In this document: positions 26,533 to 35,934 of the stretch, piece after piece
Layout of the letters: each line of letters starts with the position of its first letter
Numbering within the stretch: position 1 is the stretch's first letter
Source: UBA4802 sp964509195
Lineage (GTDB): Bacteria; Spirochaetota; UBA4802; UB4802
Direction: 5' to 3'
NCBI GenBank assembly: GCA_964509195.1
Contig: CAZDWJ010000002.1
Location: 1 to 64,000, forward strand
DNA length: 64,000 bases
The notes under the pieces: model-generated
Told to the model about the DNA's origin: nothing
The model's input: the letters and a program-made list of their open reading frames with translations, nothing else
Database searches by the model: none
Position numbers and translations under genes: made by a program

Positions 26533-27663
26533 ATGACCATCAACACCAACACTAGCACTAATAATAATGATAAATCTGCTATATATACAAAAACAAAATT
26601 AAAACTTTCAGTGTTGCACATGATTATGGAACTTCTCCTTTTAGGAATCGGTGCTTTTACCATCTCACAGCCATTATATAAGTTACTATCGCCGCTAATA
26701 CAAAATGATTATCTATTACTTTTAGCGTTTTTTACATGCTTTGGGGCGTTATTATCTCTTGTACTTTTGCCCCTGGAATTTTACCAAACGTATATTGTAG
26801 AACATAAATTTGAGCTTTCAAATCAAAATGTTTTAGACTGGTGTATTGAAGAATTGAAATCGTTGCTGGTTTCAGCAATTATTGGCTTGCCTCTTGCATT
26901 GTTGTTTTACTATTTCATCAAAGCAACACCACTGTGGTGGTTGTACTTTGCTCTTGTAGTTTTTATAGTTGCGATAGTTTTAGCTAAAATTGCCCCAATA
27001 TTAATATTCCCCATTTTTTATAAATTCGCACCCATTGACAATGAGGAGCTGAAGAACTCTTTGACAGAACTCATGAATACGCACGGACTGCATGTTGCAG
27101 GCATTTTTTCGTTTAATATGAGTAAAGATACAAAAAAAGCCAACGCGGCATTTACAGGGTTGGGTAAAACACGAAGGATAATAATCAGTGATACGTTACT
27201 TAATGATTTTACGGTTAACGAAATTAAAACGGTATTTGCCCATGAATTGGGTCATTATGCACATAAACATATAATTAAAAATATTCTGCTGAGCGGAATC
27301 ATTATTGTTGTATCATTTTATATATGTTCGTATTTCTATGAATTGACATTGCGCAGTGCAGGGTATTTATATAGATATGATATCGCAGCTCTGCCAATAC
27401 TTGCTTTTTATCTTTCAATATTCAGTCTTCTACTTATGCCTCTGCTGAATACTCTGTCGCGGTATTATGAAAAGCAAGCCGATATGTACGCACTTAAAAT
27501 AACTGACAATCCTGAGGCGTTTATTTCAACAATGGAAAAGCTTGCTGCAATGAATCTTTCCCAAAAAGAACAGCATCCACTTATTGAATTTTTCCTTTAT
27601 AGTCACCCCACAATTGCAAAACGTATTCAGTTAGCTAAGAACTACAGGACCACCACTTCTTGA
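26533..27663 (+). CDS. M48-family membrane metallopeptidase (Ste24/CAAX protease 1-like)
   Basis: Zinc protease embedded in the cytoplasmic membrane. Several hydrophobic segments precede the active site FAHELGHYAHKH (HEXXH, near residue 240), and the third zinc ligand Glu lies in YEKQADMYAL near residue 318. The 376 residues match Ste24 rather than the shorter HtpX. Bacteria lack CAAX prenylation, so a role in membrane-protein quality control is more likely. The gene overlaps purM, on the other strand, by 33 bases at the 3' ends. Confidence 0.87.
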   Translation: MTINTNTSTNNNDKSAIYTKTKLKLSVLHMIMELLLLGIGAFTISQPLYKLLSPLIQNDYLLLLAFFTCFGALLSLVLLPLEFYQTYIVEHKFELSNQNVLDWCIEELKSLLVSAIIGLPLALLFYYFIKATPLWWLYFALVVFIVAIVLAKIAPILIFPIFYKFAPIDNEELKNSLTELMNTHGLHVAGIFSFNMSKDTKKANAAFTGLGKTRRIIISDTLLNDFTVNEIKTVFAHELGHYAHKHIIKNILLSGIIIVVSFYICSYFYELTLRSAGYLYRYDIAALPILAFYLSIFSLLLMPLLNTLSRYYEKQADMYALKITDNPEAFISTMEKLAAMNLSQKEQHPLIEFFLYSHPTIAKRIQLAKNYRTTTS

Positions 27664-28662
27664 TTGTATATTGCCAATGATGTATGCTTTTTCTCCCTGC
27701 TGGATAAGGATGTTTACTAGAGATTCAGCATCATTTTTTGCTACCACACACATCATGCCAATACCCATATTAAATGTTGTAAACATTTCTTTTTCTTCAA
27801 TACTGCCTTCTTTCTGTATTATCTGGAATATTGGTGGTACAGGAAATAATTTTTTTTCAATATAGGCAGCTGTGTTATCTGGCAAAATACGCGGAATATT
27901 TTCGTAAAAGCCACCACCGGTTATATGAACAAGACCTTTAATGGTGACTGTCTCCAATGCTTTTAAAATAGGTTTTACATATATGCGTGTTGGTTCAAGT
28001 AGTACTTCGCCTAATGGTTTATTCAATTCGTCAAGTTTTGTTTCAACTTTGTATTTCTTTATATCAAAAAATAATTTCCTGACAAGTGAATATCCGTTAG
28101 AATGAATTCCTGAAGAAGCAATGCCAATGATTACATCGCCAGGTTGAATGGTGCTGCCATTGATGATGCGCTGTTTGTCAACAACACCAACACTGAAGCC
28201 GGCAATATCATAATCATCAGCTTGCATAACATTGGGGTGTTCAGCGGTTTCGCCACCTATCAGTGCACAATCAGCTATTTTGCAGCCCATGGCAATTCCT
28301 TTAATCACATCAACAAGAACATCTTCATTAAGTTTTCCACAAGCTATATAATCTAAGAAAAATAGTGGTTTGGCACCGGTTACGACGATGTCATTTACGC
28401 ACATTGCTACTGCATCTATACCAATAGTATTGTGTAGGTTCATTATCTGCGCAATCTTTAATTTAGTTCCCACGCCATCCGTACTTGATACTAGAACCGG
28501 TTCTTTATATTGTGGAAATTTAGCATCAAACAGTGCAGCAAAACCTCCAATGTCAGTTAATACTTCTTTTGTAAATGTATCTTTTACTATAGAACTAATT
28601 TTTTTGACAAACCTGTTGCCACCTTCTACATCAACACCTGAATCTTTATATGTTATTCCCAT
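27631..28662 (-). CDS. purM: Phosphoribosylformylglycinamidine cyclo-ligase
   Basis: Fifth step of purine synthesis: ATP-dependent closure of FGAM to AIR. The 343 residues start YKDSGVDVEGGN and show VSSTDGVGTKLKIA, AMCVNDIVVTGAKPLFFLDY, LIGGETAEHP and HITGGGFYENIPR, all PurM marks. CGAGG lies before the ATG. It stands alone without other pur genes. Its last 11 codons overlap the end of the convergent protease gene. Confidence 0.95.
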   Translation of the reverse strand: MGITYKDSGVDVEGGNRFVKKISSIVKDTFTKEVLTDIGGFAALFDAKFPQYKEPVLVSSTDGVGTKLKIAQIMNLHNTIGIDAVAMCVNDIVVTGAKPLFFLDYIACGKLNEDVLVDVIKGIAMGCKIADCALIGGETAEHPNVMQADDYDIAGFSVGVVDKQRIINGSTIQPGDVIIGIASSGIHSNGYSLVRKLFFDIKKYKVETKLDELNKPLGEVLLEPTRIYVKPILKALETVTIKGLVHITGGGFYENIPRILPDNTAAYIEKKLFPVPPIFQIIQKEGSIEEKEMFTTFNMGIGMMCVVAKNDAESLVNILIQQGEKAYIIGNIQSRSGGPVVLS

Positions 28663-28689
28663 AAAAACCTCGTTAATTAATCAAAAGAT

Positions 28690-28755
28690 AAATTGTAAAG
28701 TGTGAAAGGTTAATTGTAAGTTGTGAATGATTAATGGTAAATTATTAATTTTAAA
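28690..28755. repeat. Imperfect AT-rich tandem repeat
   Basis: Degenerate units of the form TTGTAA-x-TTGTGAA-x-GTTAAT follow one another just upstream of purM. This looks like slippage-prone low-complexity DNA seen in many AT-rich genomes. Confidence 0.35.
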
Positions 28756-28972
28756 TAAACAATAAAAAAATAATACACTAAGAATGTAACAGTATATATT
28801 TACTTTTTTAAAGAATAAATATCGGTAAGATCAGTAGTCATTATTTGTCAATAAAGAAAGATAATCATATAAAAAATATGAGCATGCGCCTTGTAGATAA
28901 TTTCTTTTATAAAATTAAGGAAAGATAGAAGTCATATAAAAGATTATTAAAAACTGCAGAAATGAGACATGT

Positions 28973-28993
28973 GCTGCAATCATTGATTGCAGC
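28973..28993. promoter_or_regulatory. Perfect 9-bp-arm palindrome upstream of acyl-CoA synthetase
   Basis: GCTGCAATC, ATT, GATTGCAGC. No T-run follows, so an operator is more likely than a terminator. It lies about 240 bases before the synthetase start in the 568-base gap 28663-29230, which otherwise holds only the AT-rich repeat and a GAGGAGG ribosome site. Confidence 0.4.
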
Positions 28994-29230
28994 TGTTGAC
29001 CATTTGATTAAGTAATAATTCAGTTATTATACATAATTTTATATATAATTTATTACTTGCAATTTAATTGCACATATTATCATATTGTAATATAATGTGA
29101 TGTAATAATTTTTAACGTTCTGTCGCTGCATTGTAAGGATGAGTTGTTAGGGAATATGAAAGTTGTGTTTAATTGATTAAAGCGTTTATTCCCGGATAAC
29201 TCAAAATAATGAAAGAGGAGGAGGTTTTTT

Positions 29231-30940
29231 ATGAAAGATCCTAAAAAAGATCAGTTGTGTGTGGAGAAATATAAAGAATTGCTTCCAAACCTGGCTGATT
29301 ATGTTGCGTTGTATGCTAAAAAGAAACCAAAGGCATTGGCAATTATTGAACATAATACGGGCGAGAAAGTAACATGGAAGCAATTTAATACATCGGTATC
29401 GGCTTTTGCTGCAAAGCTTCTGTCTATTGGACTGAAAAAAGGTGATATTGTAGCAACCAGCCTGCCGTTACTCAAAGAACATATCTATTTGATGTATGCG
29501 TGTTACCGTATAGGCGTTATTGTAGCTCCACTGGATTTACGACTAAAGACCAAAGAAATTCAATACTGCCTTGACAGAATGAAACCAAAAGCATATTTCT
29601 TCCTGGGTAAAACTCCGGTAGCGGATTTCAGACCCATGATTGCTGAAGTAATGAAGTCTTCGTCATATGTTAAGTACTGGGTACAGTTTCAGAAAGAACC
29701 TGAATACATTATGGAAGGAGCTATCGGCGTTACAGATTTTGTCAAAGATATTAAGAAGGTATTTATAAAAAGTTTATTTACTGGCAGTGTTAAAAAAGCA
29801 CGTAAAAAAGTGGAAAAGCGTGATGCATGTTTAATTATTTTCACCACTGGTTCAACAGGTTCACCAAAACCAGCACTATTGTGCCATGAAGGGATTCTTG
29901 TACAGAATATAGGACTTGCTGTTGGGTTTGAGTTACAGGAAAGCGATAGATTTCTTGTAAATCTTCCTCCTTCGCATGTTGGTTGTACTACTGAACAGTT
30001 AGCAACAACTATCTATGGTGGTGGTACATCAGTTATACTACATATCTTTGATCCTAAATTAAGCCTTGAGGCCATACAGGCCCATAAAGTTACATGTTTA
30101 GGTCAGATTCCTGCATTGTTTAACATGGAATGGCTTTTGCCAAATTATAAGGATTATGATTTATCAAGTTTGCGTTTTGCTATCTATGGAGGGCAAGCGG
30201 TTTCAAGAGAATTTTTAGTAAAGATGAAATCAATGGCACCTAGGATTGGAACTGGTTTAGGTTTAACAGAAACTTCAGGATTTTGCACATACACTGATGT
30301 TGATGCAGATGTTGATGAGATCGTTCAGGGTATTGGCTATGATATGCCTCTGTGTCCAATCAGCATACGTGAGCCTATGAATGCAGATGGCTCTGCAGGA
30401 AGGGAAAAGGCTAAAGGTGAGATTGGTGAGATATGTTTCAGTGGCCCACAGATTTTTTTGGGTTATCTTAATGATCCAGATAATACCAAAAAGACAATTT
30501 CAAAAGAAGGAATATGTTACACCGGCGATTTAGGGTATTATGATGATAAAGGTCTACATTTTGCCGGCAGGTCAAAGCTTGTTATTAAGCCTAAAGGGTA
30601 TCAGGTGTATCCTGATGATGTTGAGCATCATATTAGTGAAAAGCTAAAAGGCAAAGTCAATATGGTTGCGGTAGTTGGTGCCGAGCACAATGTGTATTCT
30701 GAGGCAATAATTGCATTTGTTGAACCGCTGCAGGGTGTAGAGGTAACTTCTGAAGATGTAATGAAAGCATGTGATGATATATCAGCATATTCCAGGCCAT
30801 CACATGTTGAGATAATTAAATCCGGTCAGTTCCCTCTGAACAGGGTTGCAAAGACTGACTATGTATTATTAAAAGAGGAAGCCAAGAAGATAGTCGAAAG
30901 ATTACGTAATGAAGGTAAATGGGATAAGGCTAAGCAGTGA
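29231..30940 (+). CDS. AMP-binding acyl-CoA synthetase
   Basis: ATP-dependent activation of a carboxylic acid to acyl-CoA (ANL superfamily). Marks are the P-loop IFTTGSTGSPKPA near residue 203, GTGLGLTETSG near 350, YTGDLGYYDDKGLHFAGRSK near 435 and a C-terminal catalytic Lys in NRVAKTDYVLL. The 569 residues and the sequence around PPSHVGCTTEQ suggest a long- or medium-chain acid, but chain length cannot be set. GAGGAGG lies before the ATG and a terminator follows, so it is transcribed alone. Confidence 0.85.
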   Translation: MKDPKKDQLCVEKYKELLPNLADYVALYAKKKPKALAIIEHNTGEKVTWKQFNTSVSAFAAKLLSIGLKKGDIVATSLPLLKEHIYLMYACYRIGVIVAPLDLRLKTKEIQYCLDRMKPKAYFFLGKTPVADFRPMIAEVMKSSSYVKYWVQFQKEPEYIMEGAIGVTDFVKDIKKVFIKSLFTGSVKKARKKVEKRDACLIIFTTGSTGSPKPALLCHEGILVQNIGLAVGFELQESDRFLVNLPPSHVGCTTEQLATTIYGGGTSVILHIFDPKLSLEAIQAHKVTCLGQIPALFNMEWLLPNYKDYDLSSLRFAIYGGQAVSREFLVKMKSMAPRIGTGLGLTETSGFCTYTDVDADVDEIVQGIGYDMPLCPISIREPMNADGSAGREKAKGEIGEICFSGPQIFLGYLNDPDNTKKTISKEGICYTGDLGYYDDKGLHFAGRSKLVIKPKGYQVYPDDVEHHISEKLKGKVNMVAVVGAEHNVYSEAIIAFVEPLQGVEVTSEDVMKACDDISAYSRPSHVEIIKSGQFPLNRVAKTDYVLLKEEAKKIVERLRNEGKWDKAKQ

Positions 30941-31008
30941 TAGACAATTAGATTATCAATGTCAAATATTGACATTTTGATGCAGTTTGACCTATTGTTT
31001 GATATAGG

Positions 31009-31040
31009 GGCTTGCTTTTAAAAGCAGGCCTTTATTTTTT
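31009..31040 (+). terminator. Intrinsic terminator after acyl-CoA synthetase
   Basis: GGCTTGCTTTT pairs with AAAAGCAGGCC (one T-G pair, almost no loop) and is followed by TTTATTTTTTTTT. Confidence 0.75.
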
Positions 31041-31131
31041 TTTATTTTTTGATGAAAAACGGTTGCAAAAATATTTTATTTCACTATTATCAATATGAAG
31101 TTTAAAAATATTTAATCAGGATCTAAAATTT

Positions 31132-32010
31132 ATGGAACGTGCTGATATTTGGTATTGTACTGATAATGACAAGGGGAAAGAAATCTATAATACCTTAAAG
31201 ATACTGGGATTGAATATATCTCTTATTGAAAAAAATAACTTTTTATCATGCAATGTTGTTCCTACACGAATAAATATATTTATAATTGATTTAGTTAACC
31301 GTGACATTTCTGAAATTCTATCTATGATCCGTAAGGATGAACGTATCCAAAAATTTTTAAAATATCTTGTGTTATACAAAAAGCAGATTCGTAAAGCTTC
31401 ACATCTTGCTTCAGACTTAATGCATCTTGAAATTTTATCACGCCCATTACAAAAACGTGAATTTTCACTGTTATTAGAAAAATCAATCATTGTTGAGCGT
31501 TATAAAGAAATGTTGAATTTGTTTTCACATGAAGCGGGAGAAAGAATGGAAACATATTCTAACTTGCTTGATATTAACAGAAAAGAATCTTTTTTTGATG
31601 AAAAGGAGAAGAACATTTTTGAAAAGATCATACATTTTGAAAAACATATTATTGAGGAACAAAAAAAACTTAATACAGCAATTGCAAATTTTGCAAAAGT
31701 GCGTCAGCAGGAATTGTTTGATTTGAAAAAAAGAATCGATGCGGAGGAAATGCTTTCTGAGTTGCGAAGGAAAGAATTGATGGATGCTCAAAGTGTAATT
31801 GAGGCACAGAATGCTGTTATTGAATATTCAAGCAAGGAATTAAAAGATGCAACAGAAATACTTCATGCTACTGAAGCAGTTCAGGAATTAGGGAGATTAG
31901 AAGCTATGCAATTACATGAGCAGTTAAAAAAAGAAAAACAAAGAAACCAGGATTTAATGATACGAATTGCAGAGCTTGAACAAAAAATAAAAGATTTACA
32001 GTCTCGGTAA
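31132..32010 (+). CDS. Unknown protein: receiver-like N-terminus and long coiled coil
   Basis: A 292-residue cytoplasmic protein of unknown function. Residues 1-115 have the alternating strand/helix order of a response regulator receiver, with Asp at INIFIIDLVN in the place of the phosphoacceptor, but lack the acidic pair at strand 1 (IWYCTDND is the nearest) and a clear Lys. Residues ~150-290 are charged heptad-like coiled coil (KIRIAELEQKIKDL-type). It is followed 3 bases later by a membrane-anchored gene and probably works with it. Confidence 0.6.
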   Translation: MERADIWYCTDNDKGKEIYNTLKILGLNISLIEKNNFLSCNVVPTRINIFIIDLVNRDISEILSMIRKDERIQKFLKYLVLYKKQIRKASHLASDLMHLEILSRPLQKREFSLLLEKSIIVERYKEMLNLFSHEAGERMETYSNLLDINRKESFFDEKEKNIFEKIIHFEKHIIEEQKKLNTAIANFAKVRQQELFDLKKRIDAEEMLSELRRKELMDAQSVIEAQNAVIEYSSKELKDATEILHATEAVQELGRLEAMQLHEQLKKEKQRNQDLMIRIAELEQKIKDLQSR

Positions 32011-32013
32011 GTT

Positions 32014-32571
32014 ATGGTCCATCGGTTAATTATTATTTTGTTACTATCTTTGATATTGATTTTTTTTAATTCATCACCAAATCTTGCGTGGTTCAATAGA
32101 GGGCTTGATAATACTTTAATAGAAATGCAGAAACTTTTTACTCAGAGGGACTTGATGCAATTATATGACAATTATGTCCATACTGATATCAAAGAAGATA
32201 TTGTTAAGTTGATTAACGCTATGAAAACTGAAAAGATGGATGAGAATAAAATTGCACTGAGACTGAATTATAAAAATGTTGAACAATATCGAAATGCTAC
32301 GCCCAGAGATATTATCATACATTTTTTTGATTTGATAAAGCAACCAAGGTATACTCATCCTTCCAACATTAAGAATAGTGCATATCTCAGGCTTGCACTA
32401 TCGGTATCACTTTTATTTGCATTTTTAGATAATGGGATGGAACTTGTTGATAGAGAAATCGACTGGAGGTGTGCTATATTAACGTATAAGGGGAATAATT
32501 TTACCATGAAAATATACTTTTATTATCAAAATGGAAAATGGTTCTTGACAGATGGCAGGCAGTGTCTGTAA
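32014..32571 (+). CDS. Unknown exported or membrane-anchored protein
   Basis: Not recognised. Residues 4-18 (RLIIILLLSLILIFF) form a signal peptide or anchor, leaving about 165 residues outside the membrane. The mature part is helical and mixed in charge, ending in two strands (FTMKIYFYYQNGKWFLTDGR) that recall small NTF2-like or DUF4878-like folds; that is only a guess. It follows the coiled-coil gene after 3 bases, which suggests translational coupling. No strong ribosome site is seen. Confidence 0.55.
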   Translation: MVHRLIIILLLSLILIFFNSSPNLAWFNRGLDNTLIEMQKLFTQRDLMQLYDNYVHTDIKEDIVKLINAMKTEKMDENKIALRLNYKNVEQYRNATPRDIIIHFFDLIKQPRYTHPSNIKNSAYLRLALSVSLLFAFLDNGMELVDREIDWRCAILTYKGNNFTMKIYFYYQNGKWFLTDGRQCL

Positions 32572-32631
32572 ACATGGTTATAATTATATACATACTATCA
32601 ATTAATAATAAAATTAAATTAATATATAATT

Positions 32632-32898
32632 ATGGAATGGCAGAAAATATTAGCTGATGCAGTGCAGGATGGGAAGATAAGGGAGTTACATCTTAAGAAA
32701 ATTCCTGTGTTAAAAACCTGTGATAATTGGCGTGAAGTGGAGCCAATTGGCTGGATTGACCACCCAATGAAGCTAACTCATTATAAAGGGGCTCTGGTTA
32801 AACTAAGAGGAAATATTTATTTTGTGACTGAAAAAACTATCAATGCCTTAAGTGAATACATCAACTGGAAGATCACTCAGCGGATTGATGTGATTTAA
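32632..32898 (+). CDS. Unknown 88-residue protein
   Basis: Small soluble protein, no signal and no known motif. It holds two Trp-rich patches (DNWREVEPIGWIDHP, residues ~32-46) and a predicted strand pair (GALVKLRGNIYFVTE). It is third in line with the two unknown genes before it, 60 bases on. Its stop abuts the 3' end of the convergent helicase-domain gene. Reading frame, composition and context favour a real gene. Confidence 0.5.
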   Translation: MEWQKILADAVQDGKIRELHLKKIPVLKTCDNWREVEPIGWIDHPMKLTHYKGALVKLRGNIYFVTEKTINALSEYINWKITQRIDVI

Positions 32899-34713
32899 TC
32901 ATTCTCTATTAAGCTTAATCGTCATTACCACGTCTTTCTTTTGCGCAACCTTGATGACAGTATCTAATGCTGATTCATTAATTAATATGCAATAATCACT
33001 TATCCTTTCAACTATCGCACCTTTAGGCAGGCTATGCGAAAGCTCATCAATAAACTCTTTTCTGTCGGACTTGAGAATTACACCGTGTTGAATAATAACT
33101 TCCGGCGTACGTTCAATCCACTCGTTAAGCTGAAACCGTATATTCTGAGGGAGCTGATTTTTTGCATATTGCTTCAATACCAAAAGGAAAATTTCAGGAT
33201 TCATCCCACGTTTAATTGCATTAAGCATCGCTGTTTTGGAAATTTTTGCATGTATTGTTACATCAGTTGAAGTTATATCTGTAAATGCCAGAAGCATATA
33301 TGAAATATCAGAAGGTATTTCATGGTATGGAATAACAAGAGAAAAGTCAGGGTTAATATAGATTGCCGGAGATGGTAGTTGGCTGGATTTTTTTTCCTGC
33401 TGGTATATATTCTTTCCAATATCACTTAGCCTGATAGTATTATTAATAATTTCTAAAACACCTGTAACGCATAGAAAATTAATTACAGCCAGTACATTAA
33501 TCCTGGTGTTTTCGTAGTAGTCATCAATTTGTTGTAAAGTATCCGAAAGCACTATAGGTAGTGATTCTAGAAAATATATATATACATAATCATCTGGTGT
33601 GCAATCAGGATATTTTTTAATAAGTCGTAGAATATTATTTATAACTTCATGATTTACAGGCAATGGATTTGGGAATAGGGTATTTTTTTCTTTACCTGCT
33701 GCTTGCAGTATAATCTGGACAATCTGATGAGGGCTTGATAAAAACTTGTTCAAATGTTTAAGTGAACTATTAATATTAATTGATGAAACAGATAGTGAGT
33801 TTGTAATAGATAGTAGATATAATGCAAGTTGTGTTACCTGGGTCGATGTCAATGGTTTGCCTATTGTTTGAATAGATAATGTATGTAATGCCTTTGTAAT
33901 TTTATCAATATCCGATTTGCGTACATTACCTTCCTGAGTCAAAAACAGCCCTTTTGATGATATACAATCATAAGCTTTTAACATAGCGATAAGAGCCATG
34001 TAATGATTATTGAGATTAATAATATTTTTATTGTCGTTTATAGCTTGTATATAGTAGGGATTGACCAGTATAATTCCTGAAAACTGTGTTGATAAATTAT
34101 GAAATATTCTAATACAGTTATTTATGCTTAATTCATTAAGTATGTTGTTGGCTTTACTGATACCCAGGGTTTCTATAGCATATTTCACTGAAACAACACA
34201 ACCTTGTTGTATACATTGTTTCAGGAAGAGATGTGCAGTATTACTGATGGAGGCTTTTTTGGCTGTGAAGGTTTTTTTTGATGCGATGCATTTTATTATT
34301 TCGTTGCAATATTCATGTAATAAACGAGTATCAATTGGATGAAGGATTTGCCGCAGTTCTGGGTATAAACATATTTTATCCAACTTATTAGAAAGCAACT
34401 GTCGATTTTTAAGAATGTAAACAATTGACTTGTTGATCAATAGTTGTGAGGTTTTTTCAATCTGGTGTAGGGGAATATGCAAGTTGTGTTCAATGTCCCT
34501 GAAATGCACATCATTTGTTGCAAGGATCCGAAGAATAGAAATTTCATCAGGACTACATTGCGAAAAAATCAGTTCAACTCCAACATAACTTGACATTCTT
34601 GAAGCAATATCTTTAGCTGTTGTTTTTTTAGGATCGTGAAATCCAATCATTGAAGCAAGGGCAATATGATCTTTTTTATCTAATGTTTCGATATGTTGTA
34701 ATAATGTTCTCAT
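32899..34713 (-). CDS. Helicase-associated domain protein (Helicase_C_3 type)
   Basis: A 604-residue cytoplasmic protein without helicase motor motifs. The C-terminal third shows the XPB/Ssl2-helicase-associated pattern NPDFSLVIPY, then TDVTIHAKISKTAMLNAIKRG and LPQNIRFQLNEWIERTPEVI, followed by IVERISDYCILINE (PF13625). The N-terminal part is helical and winged-helix-like. Stand-alone proteins with this domain occur in Leptospira, actinobacteria and others and are of unclear function, perhaps DNA repair. No ribosome site is evident. Confidence 0.65.
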   Translation of the reverse strand: MRTLLQHIETLDKKDHIALASMIGFHDPKKTTAKDIASRMSSYVGVELIFSQCSPDEISILRILATNDVHFRDIEHNLHIPLHQIEKTSQLLINKSIVYILKNRQLLSNKLDKICLYPELRQILHPIDTRLLHEYCNEIIKCIASKKTFTAKKASISNTAHLFLKQCIQQGCVVSVKYAIETLGISKANNILNELSINNCIRIFHNLSTQFSGIILVNPYYIQAINDNKNIINLNNHYMALIAMLKAYDCISSKGLFLTQEGNVRKSDIDKITKALHTLSIQTIGKPLTSTQVTQLALYLLSITNSLSVSSININSSLKHLNKFLSSPHQIVQIILQAAGKEKNTLFPNPLPVNHEVINNILRLIKKYPDCTPDDYVYIYFLESLPIVLSDTLQQIDDYYENTRINVLAVINFLCVTGVLEIINNTIRLSDIGKNIYQQEKKSSQLPSPAIYINPDFSLVIPYHEIPSDISYMLLAFTDITSTDVTIHAKISKTAMLNAIKRGMNPEIFLLVLKQYAKNQLPQNIRFQLNEWIERTPEVIIQHGVILKSDRKEFIDELSHSLPKGAIVERISDYCILINESALDTVIKVAQKKDVVMTIKLNRE

Positions 34714-34848
34714 TGTTTAAAAAATTGTAGACACATTAATTGCAATAATATACATGATATCTTCATAATTTTTCACATATCAGAGTGTAACTTTTGTACT
34801 ATTAGTGCATATACAAAATATATCCTTTATACAAACTGAGGTACGTAG

Positions 34849-35919
34849 ATGTTACAATTTTTAGCTCTCAATAAACAAAGTACTGATACAATCCAAATTC
34901 ATGTCCTTGGCAATACTATGATTGCTAAGCTCATGTTGAAACGAATAGGATACCTGATACTATTGATTTATTCAACTATTTTTTTGGCAGTAGCTATTCC
35001 TTATAACGGGACCTATGCTATAGGTGGATTTTTGTGCTGTGTATTTCTGCTAAGGATTATTAACGATTTTATAAAGTGGCGTAAATTTGAAAATGCCATT
35101 TTAACTGCATCACCATCAGGTATACATATTCAAACTCAAACAGAGAATTATCATTTTAATCCAAAAGACATAACATACCTTGAAGTAAATGTTTTCAGTA
35201 ACATGGTAATACGTGAACGCTACCGCAGTTTAGGATTTCCCCTAATGATAGTAAGTAATGAAGACAGGGAGAAACTCTTAAATTATTTTTATGACATGTC
35301 GCCCAAACGCACTGTATTATTTAAAAAGACATGGGAGATGTTTGATGCAATTCTTGTTGCATTTATCCTTGCGATGCACATACGGCAGTTTATCATTCAG
35401 GCATATTATATACCAACAGGTTCAATGGAAGATACGTTACTGGTTGGAGATCATCTTTTAGCTGAAAAGATTACCTATGGGCCAACTATCCCGCAAATGA
35501 TAGGCATGAAAAAACCTATCCATCTTTCATTTTTAAGCATAAGGCCTGTTAAGCGTGGAGATATTATAATATTCCGTCCTCCTAATGAAGAAGAAAAAGA
35601 TTTTATCAAGCGATGTATAGCTATCGAAGGTGATGAAGTGCACATTGAAGATGGTGCAGTATGGGTAAATGGAGTTAAATTGAATGAACCGTATGTTAAA
35701 GGAGTTACATCATATAGGGGTTTCAGCGAAAAGCGTATTGAAGGAATTGTCCCTAAAGGGATGATTGTGGCGATGGGTGATAATAGAGAAAATTCCTATG
35801 ACAGCCGTGGTTTTGGATATGTCCCTATTGACAGAATTAAAGGAAAAGCATTTATACTATACTGGAATACAGATAATATCAAAAATTTGGATTTTTCCCG
35901 GCTTGGCTTAATCAAGTAA
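34849..35919 (+). CDS. lepB: Signal peptidase I with extra N-terminal PH-like membrane domain
   Basis: Cleaves signal peptides of exported proteins. The S26A part (residues ~160-356) has YIPTGSMEDTLLVGDHL with Ser192, KRGDIIIFRP, FIKRCIAIEGDEV with Lys254 and VAMGDNRENSYDSRGFGYV. Before it lie about 160 extra residues: two hydrophobic segments (~33-50 and 55-70) and a beta-rich stretch (ASPSGIHIQTQTENYHF then ITYLEV) resembling a bacterial PH domain. The third anchor (~166-176) is the normal one. It is followed 15 bases later by a PBP gene, forming an envelope operon. Confidence 0.88.
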   Translation: MLQFLALNKQSTDTIQIHVLGNTMIAKLMLKRIGYLILLIYSTIFLAVAIPYNGTYAIGGFLCCVFLLRIINDFIKWRKFENAILTASPSGIHIQTQTENYHFNPKDITYLEVNVFSNMVIRERYRSLGFPLMIVSNEDREKLLNYFYDMSPKRTVLFKKTWEMFDAILVAFILAMHIRQFIIQAYYIPTGSMEDTLLVGDHLLAEKITYGPTIPQMIGMKKPIHLSFLSIRPVKRGDIIIFRPPNEEEKDFIKRCIAIEGDEVHIEDGAVWVNGVKLNEPYVKGVTSYRGFSEKRIEGIVPKGMIVAMGDNRENSYDSRGFGYVPIDRIKGKAFILYWNTDNIKNLDFSRLGLIK

Positions 35920-35934
35920 TTTTTTAAGGCTTTT

